DNA of 64,000 nucleotides from Streptomyces sp. NBC_01244 (GCF_035987325.1 NZ_CP108488.1:620001-684000); one strand, 5' to 3'. Numbered from the stretch's first letter, positions 15,252 through 24,923 are shown. The notes: generated from the letters alone by a model not told the origin. Program-made: numbers and translations.

Positions 15252-16877
15252 GTGGTGAGGGAACGGCTGATGGAGACGGTCCCGGCGGAGGACCGGGCCA
15301 CCACCGATCCGGACACCCTGCTGACCTTCGGCCCCAACAAGGGCCTGCTCCCCGGCTTCGTCCTCAGCGAGGGCGACGTGCAGGGGCTGACGATCCTCGT
15401 CGACTTCCCGGACAAGCCCACCGAGGTCACCGTCGACGAGGTCTCCGCACTGCTGAACGGCCCCCATTTCACGGCGAACGGAAACAGCTCCTCGGTCAAG
15501 GAGTTCTTCCGCACGATGTCGACGGGCCGGCTCCGCTTCACCAACACCGTGGTCGGCCCGCTGCGTTTGAGCCGTCCCCGCCTCGCCTACGGGCTCAAGG
15601 CGAACCGGGGACGGCTCGTACCGGAGGCTCTGCAGGCCGCCGTCGACGCCGGCGTGGACTTCAGCCGGTTCGACTCGCTCGGGCGGGGCGTCGTCGACTC
15701 CCTCTGCATCATGTACGCGGGCCGGACGGAGTTCAGGGAGGACCTCTGGCCGCACAACTCCCGCTTCCCCGCCCAGATCGGCGGCGTGCGCACCGACTTG
15801 TACACCGTCACGAGCATCGGCGACACGGCCTCCGACCTGAGCATCGGCACCTTCTGCCACGAGAGCGGCCACCTGCTGTGCCGCTGGCCGGACTTGTACG
15901 ACTACGGAACGGCCGAACGCGAGGGCGACGACTTCTCCAGCGCGGGACTGGGCACGTACTGCGCGATGGCCGCGGGCAACAACCTGGGCGACGGGTTCCT
16001 CCCGTCCGCGGTCTGCGTCTACCTGCGGCGCCTCGTGCACTGGACGCACGACGTCGACATCTCCCTGCCCGGCGTCTACGAGGCCCGGCAGGGCGAGTAC
16101 GACGAGGCCCTGATCTACCAGAACCCGCAGCGGCGCGACGTCGAGTACTACCTCGTGGAGAACCGCACCCGCACGGGCTTCGACTCCCGGCTCACTTCCA
16201 GCGGGCTCGCCGTCTACCACTGCGACATCAAGGGATCGAACGAGTTCCAGAACGGCACTCCGGTGGGCCACTACCAGTGCGCCCTCCTGCAGGCCGACGG
16301 CCACCTGGACCTGGAGACCAACCGGAACCAGGGCGACGGCGCCGACCTGTTCGGCCCCACCCAGGGCACCGCCGTCTCGCACAGCAGCCGCCCGGCGTCC
16401 CTGTGGTGGGACGGCACCGAGTCCGGGCTGACCATCTCGGCCGTCTCCGCGCCGGGCCCGGTCCTCACCTTCCGGACGGGCGAGCAGGGTGTGGCCGGAA
16501 CCCTGGTCACGGGTGCCTCGGCGCCCGGCGCCACGATCCCCGAGGAGGACTTCGGCGGTCTGACCGACGCGATCACCCTCCAGGGCCTGGGCACGGTCCG
16601 GGACCTGACGGTGACCATCGACATCGAGCACCCCCGCATCGGCGACCTTCGCGTGGTGCTGATGGCGCCGAGCGGCCGCCGCGCCGTGATCCACAACCGC
16701 TCGGGCGGCAACACCAAGAACCTGCGGGTGACGCTGGATTCGCAGCCGCCGTCCCTGCTCGCCCCGCTGATCGGCGACTCCGTGCCGGGGAGCTGGAAGC
16801 TCAGGATCACCGACGCTGTCGTCTCGAACGCCGGGGTGCTGAACGAGTGGTCCCTCGCCATCCGGACGGGCACCTGA
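15252..16877 (+). CDS. M6-family metalloprotease with C-terminal P-domain
   Basis: A 541-residue M6 (immune-inhibitor-A-like) protease. The domain begins with LLPGFVLSEGDVQGLTILVD; the zinc site HESGHLLCRWPDLYD carries the HExxH motif and the downstream Asp, and YHCD falls where a Met-turn region ends. Residues about 425-541 are a proprotein-convertase P-domain (LTVTIDIEHPRIGDLRVVLM, PGSWKLRITD), common in secreted proteases. No signal peptide is seen. GTG 15252 is the first start available, but coding signal extends upstream to 15021, so the true protein is probably longer and the 5' end may be damaged. Confidence 0.72.
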   Translation: MVRERLMETVPAEDRATTDPDTLLTFGPNKGLLPGFVLSEGDVQGLTILVDFPDKPTEVTVDEVSALLNGPHFTANGNSSSVKEFFRTMSTGRLRFTNTVVGPLRLSRPRLAYGLKANRGRLVPEALQAAVDAGVDFSRFDSLGRGVVDSLCIMYAGRTEFREDLWPHNSRFPAQIGGVRTDLYTVTSIGDTASDLSIGTFCHESGHLLCRWPDLYDYGTAEREGDDFSSAGLGTYCAMAAGNNLGDGFLPSAVCVYLRRLVHWTHDVDISLPGVYEARQGEYDEALIYQNPQRRDVEYYLVENRTRTGFDSRLTSSGLAVYHCDIKGSNEFQNGTPVGHYQCALLQADGHLDLETNRNQGDGADLFGPTQGTAVSHSSRPASLWWDGTESGLTISAVSAPGPVLTFRTGEQGVAGTLVTGASAPGATIPEEDFGGLTDAITLQGLGTVRDLTVTIDIEHPRIGDLRVVLMAPSGRRAVIHNRSGGNTKNLRVTLDSQPPSLLAPLIGDSVPGSWKLRITDAVVSNAGVLNEWSLAIRTGT

Positions 16878-16943
16878 CTGCGGTACCGGGACTCCGGGAC
16901 TCCCTCCTCCTTTTGGCCCATGGGCGTCGATTACATTTGGGGC

Positions 16944-17594
16944 ATGACCGAAATGCCCCGTGATGTGGATGCCCAGCGTGTGCACCACGCCTTGGCCGCA
17001 CCGTCGCGCCGGCGCCTGATGACCCTGCTGCGGGAGGCGGACGACCTGCTGGGCGTGGAGGACATGGCCGCCGCCACGGGGCTTTCGGTCGCCACCGTCC
17101 GCCACCACCTGGCCGCTCTGGCCGAGGCGGGCCTGATCACGGCCACCGCCTCGGCCGGCCCGGGCCGGGGCCGACCCCGACTGCGATACGCGGCCATCCG
17201 GTCCGATCCCCGGGAGGAACCGGCCGACACCCCCTTCCGGGAGCTCGCCCGGGCCCTGGCCGAGGCGGTCGGGGGCGGCCCGGGCGCTTCCCGCGAGGCC
17301 GGCCTCGGCTGGGGGCGCCGGCTGGCCGGGAGCGGTCCGGCGGCGGAACGGGTGTTCGCCGCGGCCGCCCGGATGGGCTTCGCACCCCGGGACGCACCGG
17401 GTCCCCACCCCGACACCCGGCGGGTACTGCTGCACGAGTGCCCGTACCGGGACCTGGCCCGCGCCCGGCCCGAGGTCGTGTGCGCCGTCCATCAAGGCGT
17501 CCTGGACGGACTGCTGGAGGACTGCGGGAGCACGGTGCGACTGCTGCCCTTCATCGGCCCGGACCTGTGCGCGGCGGACCTGCGCACGGCCTGA
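16944..17594 (+). CDS. ArsR-like winged-helix transcriptional regulator
   Basis: A 216-residue regulator. The N-terminal 70 residues are a winged helix (ALAAPSRRRLMTLLREADDL, TGLSVATVRHHLAALAEAGL) followed by a GRGRPRLRY wing, as in ArsR/DUF2087- and SufR-like repressors. The C-terminal half has HECPYRDLARARPEVVCAVHQ, which resembles the effector region of that group; the Cys and His residues could bind metal or an iron-sulfur cluster, but that is a guess. I chose ATG 16944: TACATT (16932-16937) ends six bases before it, which suggests a leaderless transcript starting at the codon. The alternative start is 16920. Confidence 0.75.
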   Translation: MTEMPRDVDAQRVHHALAAPSRRRLMTLLREADDLLGVEDMAAATGLSVATVRHHLAALAEAGLITATASAGPGRGRPRLRYAAIRSDPREEPADTPFRELARALAEAVGGGPGASREAGLGWGRRLAGSGPAAERVFAAAARMGFAPRDAPGPHPDTRRVLLHECPYRDLARARPEVVCAVHQGVLDGLLEDCGSTVRLLPFIGPDLCAADLRTA

Positions 17595-17602
17595 CCCGCG
17601 GG

Positions 17603-17815
17603 TCAGCCGCGGGGACGGTTGCGGCGGCGGTACTCGTCCGTCGGGACGCCGCCCACGCCCCAGTCCTCCAGGGCGACCTCGTCGATGAGGACGAACGTGG
17701 TCGCCGGGTCCTTGTCGAGGACCTTGACCAGCAGGTCGGTGATGCCCGCGATGAGCTCGGCCTTCTGCGACGCGGTGGCGCCTTCACGGGTGATCTTGAC
17801 GTTGACGTACGGCAC
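17603..17815 (-). CDS. 4-oxalocrotonate tautomerase family protein
   Basis: A 70-residue tautomerase-superfamily protein starting with GTG. After removal of Met the N-terminal proline (PYVNVKITREG) is the general base of the family; the beta-alpha-beta fold is completed by QKAELIAGITDLLVKVL and TFVLIDEVALEDWGVGG. Members interconvert enol and keto acids or dehalogenate; they act as hexamers. The substrate is unknown. It lies 41 bp after the SDR gene and is probably in the same operon, next to a divergent LysR regulator, a typical layout for a small catabolic or stress unit. Confidence 0.88.
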   Translation of the reverse strand: MPYVNVKITREGATASQKAELIAGITDLLVKVLDKDPATTFVLIDEVALEDWGVGGVPTDEYRRRNRPRG

Positions 17816-17856
17816 GGGGATTCCTCTTCTCGTGGCGGTGACGGGGGGCGGAAGCG

Positions 17857-18627
17857 TCAGATGCGACGGCCGGTGACGTGACCGCCGTCCACCCGCAGGG
17901 AGTGGCCGGTCACGAAGCCGGCGCCCGCGAGGTACAACACGGCGTCCGAGATCTCGGCGACCTCGCCGACACGGCCCTGCAGGGCGAGGCCGCCGTAGGA
18001 GTCCACGTCGGCCCCCTCGTGCAGGGGGGTGCGGATGATGCCCGGCGCGACCAGGTTGACGCTGATCCCGTCGGCGGCCAGCTCGGCCGCGAGGCTGGTC
18101 GTCAGCGCGTGCACACCACCCTTGCTGACCACGGGCGCGGAGGCCGGGAAGCCCGCCAGCGCGTGGTCGACCAGCACGGTGCCGATGTTCACGATGCTGC
18201 CGCCCTCACCCTGGGCGCGCAGCGCCCGTACGACCGCCTGCGTGGTGAGGTAGGTGCCCTTGAGGTTCCCCGTCAGATAGCCGTCGAGCTCCTCCTCCGT
18301 CACCTCGGTGAAGGGCTTCGGCTCGAAGGTGCCGGCGTTGTTGACCAGGACGTCGATCCGCCCGAAGCGCTCCAGCGCCGTACGGACGAGTGCTTCGCCC
18401 GTCTCCCGGGCGGCAGTGCTGCCCGCGACGCAGGCGGTGCGCTCCGGATGCCCGAGGCCGGCGGCGGCCTTGGCGAGACGGTCGGGGTCGCGGCCGTTGA
18501 GGACGACGTTCGCGCCGGCCGCCAGGAAGGCGCGGGCGATGTCGAGTCCCATGCCGCTGGAGGAGCCGGTGACGAGGGCCGTGGTCGTCCTGCCGCCTGC
18601 GCTGGTGTTGGTGCTGGTGACGCTCAT
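17857..18627 (-). CDS. Short-chain dehydrogenase/reductase lacking the catalytic Tyr
   Basis: A 256-residue Rossmann protein with the cofactor motif TGSSSGMG (near residue 20), NNAG, a VNIG strand and the PG turn before the C terminus. However, the active-site YxxxK reads PVVSK: proline replaces the catalytic tyrosine while the lysine is kept. The usual serine position reads IGTVL. So it may be a non-oxidoreductase, use another residue, or bind ligand only. ATG 18627 has AGGAACC upstream; an upstream extension to 18786 would overlap the LysR gene. It heads the SDR-tautomerase unit, divergent from LysR, which probably regulates it. Confidence 0.85.
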   Translation of the reverse strand: MSVTSTNTSAGGRTTTALVTGSSSGMGLDIARAFLAAGANVVLNGRDPDRLAKAAAGLGHPERTACVAGSTAARETGEALVRTALERFGRIDVLVNNAGTFEPKPFTEVTEEELDGYLTGNLKGTYLTTQAVVRALRAQGEGGSIVNIGTVLVDHALAGFPASAPVVSKGGVHALTTSLAAELAADGISVNLVAPGIIRTPLHEGADVDSYGGLALQGRVGEVAEISDAVLYLAGAGFVTGHSLRVDGGHVTGRRI

Positions 18628-18745
18628 GGAAGGGGTTCCTTTCGTGGGCGGCGGCCGGGGAGTTCCGGTGGCCGACACCAGAAACCTAGGAGCCTTCGAC
18701 CCATAACACCACGACGGAATATGGAGCATGTGATAATCCAGCGTT

Positions 18746-19654
18746 ATGGATGTGGACTTGCGTGACCTGGAACTCCTCGAGGCCACGGCCGAGGCCGGTT
18801 CGCTGACCGCCGCTGCGGAGCGGCTCTACGTCAGCCAGCCGGCGCTGAGCCAGCGGCTCACCCGGCTGGAGGCCCGTCTCGGGATGCCGCTCTTCGACCG
18901 CAAGGGCCGCCGGCTGATCCCCAACGCCGCCGGCCGCCGGCTCCTGGTCGCCGCCCGCCACGTCCTCGGGGAACTCGAATCGGCCTCGCGCGACCTGCGG
19001 GAGCTCCGGGACGGGCGGGACCGGCGCGTGCGGTTCGCCGCACAGTGCAGCACCACCTTCCCGTGGCTGCCTCCGGTCCTGCGCGCCTTCCGGGCGCGCC
19101 AGCCGGACATCGAGGTGCGGATCGAGACCGTCGCCGACGACGCGCCGATCCCGGCCCTGCTCGCCGACCTGGTCGACGTGGCCCTGGTGACCAAGCCCGA
19201 CCTGCAGATGGACCGGGTGTCCCTGACCAGGCTGTTCGACGACGAGATGGTGGCGGTGGTGCCCGCCGGCCACCCGTGGGCCTCCCGCGCGCACGTGACC
19301 GCCCGCGATTTCGACGGCACGGATCTGGTCCTCTACGACTTCTACGACCAGAAGCGCATCCCGTCCATGCCACTGCCGATCCCCGCCGGGGCGCGGCCCG
19401 CCCGCATCACCACCATGCCGGTGGTGACCGACCTGGTGATCGAGATGGTGGCGGGCGGCCAGGGGCTGACGGTCCTGCCCAACTGGGTGGCCGCCCCCTA
19501 CGCGACCTCGCACGATCTGGCACTGGTCCGCATGGGCGCGAAGCCGCTGACCCGCACGTGGTTCGTCGCCACCCGGACCGGCGTCCGCCCGCCCCACCTG
19601 GAGGCGTTCGTCGAGGAACTCGTCGGCCGCCTCGAGGCTCCACGCGTGGACTGA
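18746..19654 (+). CDS. LysR-family transcriptional regulator
   Basis: A 302-residue LysR regulator. Residues 1-65 hold the winged helix (LLEATAEAGSLTAAAERLYV, SQPALSQRLTRLE), and the rest is a two-lobed effector domain resembling the MetR branch (RFAAQCSTTFPWLPPVL). It is divergent from the SDR-tautomerase genes, the standard position for a LysR activator of that operon. The 118-bp gap contains ATAAC (18703) and GTTAT (ending at the start codon), which could be halves of a T-N11-A-type site. The last codons and stop are part of a 24-bp tandem duplication. Confidence 0.9.
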   Translation: MDVDLRDLELLEATAEAGSLTAAAERLYVSQPALSQRLTRLEARLGMPLFDRKGRRLIPNAAGRRLLVAARHVLGELESASRDLRELRDGRDRRVRFAAQCSTTFPWLPPVLRAFRARQPDIEVRIETVADDAPIPALLADLVDVALVTKPDLQMDRVSLTRLFDDEMVAVVPAGHPWASRAHVTARDFDGTDLVLYDFYDQKRIPSMPLPIPAGARPARITTMPVVTDLVIEMVAGGQGLTVLPNWVAAPYATSHDLALVRMGAKPLTRTWFVATRTGVRPPHLEAFVEELVGRLEAPRVD

Positions 19655-19675
19655 CTCGAAGCCCCACGCGTGGAC
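19632..19675. repeat. 24-bp tandem duplication over the LysR stop codon
   Basis: TCGAGGCTCCACGCGTGGAC (19632-19651) recurs as TCGAAGCCCCACGCGTGGAC (19656-19675). The first copy encodes the end of LysR; the second is untranslated. Each contains the palindrome CCACGCGTGG. Confidence 0.75.
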
Positions 19676-19774
19676 CGGGGAGACGGTCCGGACGCCGGAC
19701 CGGCATGGGGATGGTTCTCCTCTCGGCTCGGGAATGAAGGCGTACGGGGACGGTGGGCACAAGCTCTGAACCAG

Positions 19775-19788
19775 TGGGAGCGCTCCCA
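19775..19788. promoter_or_regulatory. CebR operator upstream of the GH5-GH6 cellulase genes
   Basis: A perfect 14-bp palindrome TGGGAGCGCTCCCA, identical to the operator bound by CebR, the cellobiose repressor of streptomycetes. It lies 196 bp before the GH5 start. A partial copy, TGGGAGCG followed by AATCCG, stands at 19909-19922. The rest of the 316-bp gap (19655-19970) holds no gene that I can see. Confidence 0.92.
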
Positions 19789-19970
19789 CTGTGCATTCGT
19801 GACTCAAGGCCGTCAAGGTCCGTGAAGAGTCGAAGCCATTCCCATGGAAAATTCGTCAACTCCTCTGTTGCTTGGCGTGAGTTGCCGCTACGGTCTGGCC
19901 CCAACCAGTGGGAGCGAATCCGTCAGTCGGCGCGCCGTCACAAGCGTGCCCTCGCTGCAAGGACTCGCTC

Positions 19971-21482
19971 ATGCGACACCCCCCACGCACGTCCGCGCTG
20001 CTCACAACGGCAGCGCTCGCGACGGCGAGCTGCGCGCTCGCCGTCATGGGTACGGCCGCAGGAGCCGCGGCCTCACCCTCCTGCACGGTGACGTACTCGG
20101 TCGTCGGCCAGTGGGCCGGCGGATTCCAGGGTTCGGTCACCGTCACCAACAACAGTTCCGCGCTGAACGGCTGGAGCCTCGGCTTCGGCTTCCCGGCAGG
20201 CCAGACCGTCAGTCAGGGCTGGGGCGCCAAGTGGTCCCAGACCGGGTCGGCCGTCACCGCCGTGAACGAGAGCTGGAACGCCGCGCTCGGCACCGGCGCG
20301 AGCGTGACCACCGGCTTCATCGCCTCGTGGTCGGGCGCCAATACGGCGCCGAGCACGTTCACGCTGGGCGGAGCCACCTGCACCACCGACTCCGGGCCCG
20401 GACCCACTCCGACGCCCACACCCACGCCGACGCCCACCGTCCCCACGCCCACACCCACCGACCCGGCCTCCGGGGCGCCCGAACTGAGCGTCACCGGCAA
20501 CCGCCTCACCGACCGGAACGGTGCCACCCGCCGCCTCCTCGGCGTCAACCGCTCCGGGGCCGAGTTCATGTGCGTCCAGGGCCACGGCATCTTCGACGGT
20601 CCCGTCGACGACGCCTCGGTGCGCGCCATCGCCGACTGGAAGGCCAACACCGTCCGCATCCCCCTCAACGAGGAGTGCTGGCTCGGCCTCGACAACATCA
20701 AGCCCGAGTACCGGGGCGCGAACTACGCCGACGCCGTCAAGGGGCTGGTCGACCGGGTCCTCGCGCACGGCATGACCCCGGTCGTCGAACTGCACTGGAC
20801 GTACGGCCAGTACACCGGCAACTCCTCCGGATGCGCCGACGTGCACGCCTCCTGCCAGAAGCCGATGCCGGACGCCCAGTACACCCCGGCGTTCTGGACC
20901 TCGGTGGCGAACACCTTCAAGAACGACCGGCGGGTCGTCTTCGACCTGTTCAACGAGCCCTATCCGGACCGGGCCACCTCCACCACCGCCCAGGCATGGA
21001 CCTGCTGGCGCGACGGCGGCACCTGTCCGGGCATCGGATACGAGGTCGCCGGCATGCAGGACCTGGTGGACGCCGTCCGCGCCACCGGCGCCCGCAATCT
21101 CGTCCTCGTCCCCGGCATCGCCTACTCCAACGACCTGAGCCAGTGGCTCAGCCACTCCCCCACCGACCCGACGGGCAATCTGGCTGCGGCCTGGCACGTC
21201 TACAACTTCAACTCCTGTGCCAGTGAGGCCTGCTGGGACTCCACTCTCGCCCCGGTCGCCGCCCGGGTCCCCCTCGTGGCGGGCGAGATCGGCGAGAACA
21301 CCTGCGCACACGCGTTCGTCGACCGCGTCATGAAGTGGTTCGACGACCGCTCCCTCTCGTACCTCGGCTGGACCTGGAACACCTGGAACTGCAACTCCGG
21401 ACCGGCCCTGATCACCTCGTACGACGGCACCCCCACCGCATTCGGCACCGGGTTGCGCGACCACCTGCGCGCCCTGAACTGA
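19971..21482 (+). CDS. Secreted GH5 endoglucanase with N-terminal CBM2
   Basis: A 503-residue cellulase: Sec signal (1-35), CBM2 (about 36-140, with [20 protein letters not shown] and conserved tryptophans for cellulose), a Pro-Thr linker (about 143-165), then a GH5 catalytic domain. The acid/base Glu is in FDLFNEPYP and the nucleophile Glu in [10 protein letters not shown], followed by GWTWNTWNC. It cuts internal beta-1,4 bonds of cellulose outside the cell. The start is ATG 19971, with AAGGAC upstream and the signal peptide beginning there. A CebR operator precedes it, and the GH6 gene follows by 16 bp, so both are likely one transcript released by cello-oligosaccharides. Confidence 0.93.
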   Translation: MRHPPRTSALLTTAALATASCALAVMGTAAGAAASPSCTVTYSVVGQWAGGFQGSVTVTNNSSALNGWSLGFGFPAGQTVSQGWGAKWSQTGSAVTAVNESWNAALGTGASVTTGFIASWSGANTAPSTFTLGGATCTTDSGPGPTPTPTPTPTPTVPTPTPTDPASGAPELSVTGNRLTDRNGATRRLLGVNRSGAEFMCVQGHGIFDGPVDDASVRAIADWKANTVRIPLNEECWLGLDNIKPEYRGANYADAVKGLVDRVLAHGMTPVVELHWTYGQYTGNSSGCADVHASCQKPMPDAQYTPAFWTSVANTFKNDRRVVFDLFNEPYPDRATSTTAQAWTCWRDGGTCPGIGYEVAGMQDLVDAVRATGARNLVLVPGIAYSNDLSQWLSHSPTDPTGNLAAAWHVYNFNSCASEACWDSTLAPVAARVPLVAGEIGENTCAHAFVDRVMKWFDDRSLSYLGWTWNTWNCNSGPALITSYDGTPTAFGTGLRDHLRALN

Positions 21483-21498
21483 AAGGCATTCCAAGAAG

Positions 21499-23283
21499 AT
21501 GAGCCGCACAGCACTCGGCACGACTCCCCGCACCACGTCCCGTACGACCAAGCGCACCGCCCTGTTGGCGGCGCTCAGTCTGGTCACGGCCGCCGGCGCG
21601 ACCGCGACGGTCTTCGGCACCTCGGCCGGCGCCGCCGCCGCGGGCTGCAAGGTCGAGTACCAGATCACGAACCAGTGGAACACCGGGTTCGGCGCGAACG
21701 TGATCGTCACCAACACCGGTGACCCGGTGGCCTCCTGGACCGTGGAGTGGTCCTACGCGAACGGCCAGCAGGTCACGCAGGGCTGGAACGCCACGATCAC
21801 CCAGTCCGGGGCGGCCGTGACCGCCAGGAGCCTCTCGTACAACGGGTCGCTGGCCACGGGCGGTTCGACTTCCTTCGGGTTCAACGGTTCGCACACCGGC
21901 ACGAACGCCGTGCCCGCGACGTTCAAGCTCAACGGCGTCACGTGCAACGGCGCGACCGACCCGACCCAACCGCCGACCACTCCGCCGACGACACCACCCA
22001 CCACACCCCCCACGACCCCGCCGCCGTCGGGCGGCAAGGTCGACAACCCGTACGCCGGCGCCAAGATGTACGTGAACCCCGAATGGTCCGCCAAGGCCGC
22101 CGCCGAACCGGGCGGGTCCAGGGTGGCGAACCAGCCCACCGCCGTCTGGCTGGACCGCACCGCCGCCATCGCGGGTGTCAACGGCGGGATGGGCCTGCGC
22201 GCCCACCTCGACGCGGCGCTGGCGCAGAAGGGCAGCGGCGAGATGGTCGTCCAATTCGTGATCTACAACCTGCCCGGACGCGACTGTTCGGCACTCGCCT
22301 CCAACGGCGAGCTGGGGCCGACCGAGATCGACAAGTACAAGACGCAGTACATCGACCCGATCGCCGCGATCCTCGCCGACTCCAAGTACACGGGGCTGCG
22401 GATCGTCACCACCGTCGAGATCGACTCGCTGCCGAACCTGGTCACCAACGTCTCCGGTCGCCCCACGGCCGTCGCCAACTGCGACGTGATGAAGACCAAC
22501 GGCAACTACATCAAGGGCGTCGGCTACGCACTGAACAAGCTCGGTGCCGTCGCCAACGTCTACAACTACGTGGACGCCGGCCACCACGGCTGGCTCGGCT
22601 GGGACGACAACCTGGGCGCCTCCGCGGAGATGTTCAAGCAGGCGGCGACCGCCGAGGGCTCCACGCTCGCCAACGTGCACGGCTTCATCGTCAACACCGC
22701 CAACTACAGCGCCCTGAAGGAGGACCACTTCAAGATCGACGACTCGGTCAACGGCACCTCCGTGCGCCAGTCGAAGTGGGTCGACTGGAACCGCTACACC
22801 GACGAGCTGTCCTACGCCCAGGGCATGCGGGCCAAACTGGTCACCCTGGGCTTCGACGCCAACATCGGCATGCTGATCGACACCTCCCGCAACGGCTGGG
22901 GCGGCACGGCCCGCCCGGCCGGCCCCGGTGCGCTGACGAGCGTGGACACCTTCGTCAACGGGGGCCGCTACGACCGGCGCATCCACCTCGGCAACTGGTG
23001 CAACCAGTCGGGCGCCGGCCTCGGCGAGCGGCCGCAGGCCGCCCCGGCGGCGGGCATCGACGCGTACGTGTGGGTCAAGCCGCCGGGCGAGTCGGACGGG
23101 GCGAGCAAGGAGATCCCGAACGACGAGGGCAAGGGCTTCGACCGCATGTGCGACCCCACCTACACGGGCAACGTGCGCAACGGCAACAGCATGTCGGGGT
23201 CCCTCCCGGACGCACCGCTCGCCGGACAGTGGTTCTCCGCCCAGTTCCAGGAGCTCATGAAGAACGCCCACCCGGCACTGTGA
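21499..23283 (+). CDS. Secreted GH6 cellobiohydrolase-type cellulase with N-terminal CBM2
   Basis: A 594-residue protein: signal (1-47), CBM2 (about 48-150), a Pro-Thr linker of repeated TTPP, then a GH6 domain (about 175-594). Landmarks are [19 protein letters not shown], with the catalytic-region Asp and Asp/Cys pair, [16 protein letters not shown] segment ([14 protein letters not shown]), and [10 protein letters not shown] near the end. The long loops suggest an exo-acting enzyme releasing cellobiose from the non-reducing end, complementing the endo-acting GH5. It is 16 bp after the GH5 gene with no separate operator. Cellobiose made here is the substrate for the CebEFG transporter encoded next. 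Confidence 0.92.
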   Translation: MSRTALGTTPRTTSRTTKRTALLAALSLVTAAGATATVFGTSAGAAAAGCKVEYQITNQWNTGFGANVIVTNTGDPVASWTVEWSYANGQQVTQGWNATITQSGAAVTARSLSYNGSLATGGSTSFGFNGSHTGTNAVPATFKLNGVTCNGATDPTQPPTTPPTTPPTTPPTTPPPSGGKVDNPYAGAKMYVNPEWSAKAAAEPGGSRVANQPTAVWLDRTAAIAGVNGGMGLRAHLDAALAQKGSGEMVVQFVIYNLPGRDCSALASNGELGPTEIDKYKTQYIDPIAAILADSKYTGLRIVTTVEIDSLPNLVTNVSGRPTAVANCDVMKTNGNYIKGVGYALNKLGAVANVYNYVDAGHHGWLGWDDNLGASAEMFKQAATAEGSTLANVHGFIVNTANYSALKEDHFKIDDSVNGTSVRQSKWVDWNRYTDELSYAQGMRAKLVTLGFDANIGMLIDTSRNGWGGTARPAGPGALTSVDTFVNGGRYDRRIHLGNWCNQSGAGLGERPQAAPAAGIDAYVWVKPPGESDGASKEIPNDEGKGFDRMCDPTYTGNVRNGNSMSGSLPDAPLAGQWFSAQFQELMKNAHPAL

Positions 23284-23301
23284 CACACCGCTGGTGAAGG
23301 A

Positions 23302-23344
23302 CCCGGAGCCGTACGGAGCCGTCTACATTCCGTACGGCTCCGGG
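23302..23344 (+). terminator. Terminator hairpin after the cellulase operon
   Basis: A 16-bp perfect stem (23302-23317 with 23329-23344) and an 11-base loop, 18 bp after the GH6 stop and before the convergent cebR gene. Confidence 0.88.
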
Positions 23345-23363
23345 CCGTACCGCACCCGGGCCT

Positions 23364-23401
23364 CAGGCATCAGGCATCAGGCATCAGGCATCAGGCATCA
23401 G
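23364..23401. repeat. CAGGCAT heptamer tandem repeat
   Basis: Five perfect copies of CAGGCAT (23364-23398) plus a partial copy, between the cellulase terminator and the 3' end of cebR. It lies in non-coding DNA, so a 7-bp unit is tolerated. Purpose unknown; probably slippage. Confidence 0.9.
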
Positions 23402-23434
23402 CACCATGCAGCAGCAGCTCGGATCCCTCAGTTC

Positions 23435-24475
23435 TCAGGAGGAATCCCGCACGATCAGCTCCGTGGGAAGGACCCGCCGCCACTCCTCCCCCGCCGCATG
23501 ACCGGCTTCGGACCCCTCCGCGATCTTCTGGAGCAGCAGCCGGGTCATCGTGCGGCCCATCTCCTCGATCGGCTGGCGCACGCTCGTCAGGGGCGGATCC
23601 ATCAGGCGGGCCACCGTCGAGTCGTCGACCCCCACCAGGGCCACGTCCTCGGGGATCCGCCGTCCGGCCTCGCGCAGCACCCCGCGCGCACCGGCCGCCA
23701 TCACGTCGGAGGCGGCGAAGACCGCGTCCAGACGGGGGGCGCGCTCCAGGAGCTCGCGCATCGCCAGCCGGCCGCCCTCCTCGGTGAAGTCCCCGGTCGC
23801 CACCAGCGATTCGTCGGGCCGGAACCCGGCTTCCGCGAGCCCCGCGCGGTAGCCGCCCAGACGCGCGCGGGCCACGTACATGTCGAGCGGACCGCTGATG
23901 GTCGCGATCCGGCTGCGGCCCCGCCCCACCAGGTGGGCGACGGCCGCGCGTCCCGCGCCGATGTTGTCGGAGTCCACGTAGGCGACGGGTTCGGCCTCGG
24001 AGCGCCGCCCGTTCATGACGACCGGCAGCCCCAGTCGTGCGATCCGGTCCGGCAGCGGGTCGTCGCCGTGCACGGACGCCAGCAGGACGCCATCGACCCG
24101 CTGGGCGGCCAGGTAGTCCTCGAACCGCCGGCGCTCGGTCTCGGTCCGGACCAGGGTGAGCAGCAACTGCTTGTCTGATTCCGCCAGTTCGGCGCTGACC
24201 CCGCGGATCAGGTCGAGGAAGTACGGCTCCGAGAACAGCCTGGCCTCGGTCTCCGGGATGACGAGGGCGACCGCGTCGGTCCGGCTCCCGGCCAACGCCC
24301 GGGCCGCCTGATTGGGTACGTACCCCAGCTCGACCACAGCGCGGGCGACCGCTTCCCTGGCCTGCTCACTCACCCGCGGCGAGCCGTTGATCACCCGGGA
24401 GACCGTGCCCCGGCCGACACCGGCCAGCGCCGCGACCTCTTCCAGGGTGGGTCTGCCGTTCTGCCGTCCGGTCAC
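23435..24475 (-). CDS. cebR: CebR, LacI-family repressor of cellulose/cellobiose genes
   Basis: A 346-residue LacI/GalR repressor: N-terminal helix-turn-helix and hinge helix (TLEEVAALAGVGRGTVSRVI, then NQAARALAG), and a periplasmic-binding-protein-like effector domain. In characterised streptomycetes CebR binds TGGGAGCGCTCCCA and is released by cello-oligosaccharides, mostly cellobiose. The same sites occur here upstream of the cellulases, cebE and bglC and next to cebR itself. GTG 24475 is chosen: GGGGAG lies upstream, and the start places the HTH at residue 8 as usual. The 448-bp gap to cebE holds both promoters and two operators; the one at 24618 is nearer cebR and could serve autoregulation. 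Confidence 0.93.
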   Translation of the reverse strand: MTGRQNGRPTLEEVAALAGVGRGTVSRVINGSPRVSEQAREAVARAVVELGYVPNQAARALAGSRTDAVALVIPETEARLFSEPYFLDLIRGVSAELAESDKQLLLTLVRTETERRRFEDYLAAQRVDGVLLASVHGDDPLPDRIARLGLPVVMNGRRSEAEPVAYVDSDNIGAGRAAVAHLVGRGRSRIATISGPLDMYVARARLGGYRAGLAEAGFRPDESLVATGDFTEEGGRLAMRELLERAPRLDAVFAASDVMAAGARGVLREAGRRIPEDVALVGVDDSTVARLMDPPLTSVRQPIEEMGRTMTRLLLQKIAEGSEAGHAAGEEWRRVLPTELIVRDSS

Positions 24476-24617
24476 GATTCTCGAACTCCCCTCGTGCGCT
24501 CTCGCGCTCCGGGCCGGTGCGGGCCCGGGCCGGTCGCGGCTGATCAGGTAAGAAGTGGATCCCGCCCCCATCTCACGCGGAACACGTTACGCCGGTCCGG
24601 CGCACGGAAGGCACGAA

Positions 24618-24631
24618 TGGGAGCGCTCCCA
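24618..24631. promoter_or_regulatory. CebR operator, cebR-proximal
   Basis: Perfect TGGGAGCGCTCCCA, 143 bp upstream of the cebR start and 293 bp upstream of cebE. Confidence 0.92.
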
Positions 24632-24792
24632 CACTACTCATGATCCCACCTCGACGCCATGACCGCATTCAGGAACCGACGAAGGCGCATCGGAAAGCGG
24701 GGCGCGACGCGCACCGGACGCCTTCACGTCACGAATCCGCGTTCATCTCTTGACACCCGCACCCACCAAGCAGCAACCTTCCGGCAACGACG

Positions 24793-24806
24793 TGGGAGCG
24801 CTCCCA
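24793..24806. promoter_or_regulatory. CebR operator, cebE-proximal
   Basis: Perfect TGGGAGCGCTCCCA, 118 bp upstream of the cebE start, preceded by CTTGACA (TTGACA at 24751-24756), a good -35 hexamer, so the operator lies downstream of or across the promoter. Confidence 0.92.
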
Positions 24807-24923
24807 TCCTCGGATGCGAGAACGAGCTTCACATCAGGTCCTGGCAGGGCCCTCGCCGAGCCGCGAACAGCCCGCCGGACCTCCCGGCGCACAACGAGCA
24901 CCACCTTGGACGAGGAGAGTGGA

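Noticed and set aside
14928..17495. 855-codon open frame on the minus strand over the M6 protease
   Set aside because: Opposite strand of genes with clear motifs; long antisense frames are expected at this GC content and the translation shows no domain.
18691..18745. LysR box in the LysR-SDR gap
   Set aside because: ATAAC and GTTAT could be half-sites, but spacing overlaps the start codon and does not fit a clear T-N11-A site; only mentioned in the gene entry.
19909..19922. Second CebR operator at the GH5 gene
   Set aside because: Only the left half (TGGGAGCG) matches; not called as a separate site.
23364..23401. Possible CRISPR array
   Set aside because: Direct repeats of seven bases without spacers; no cas genes.
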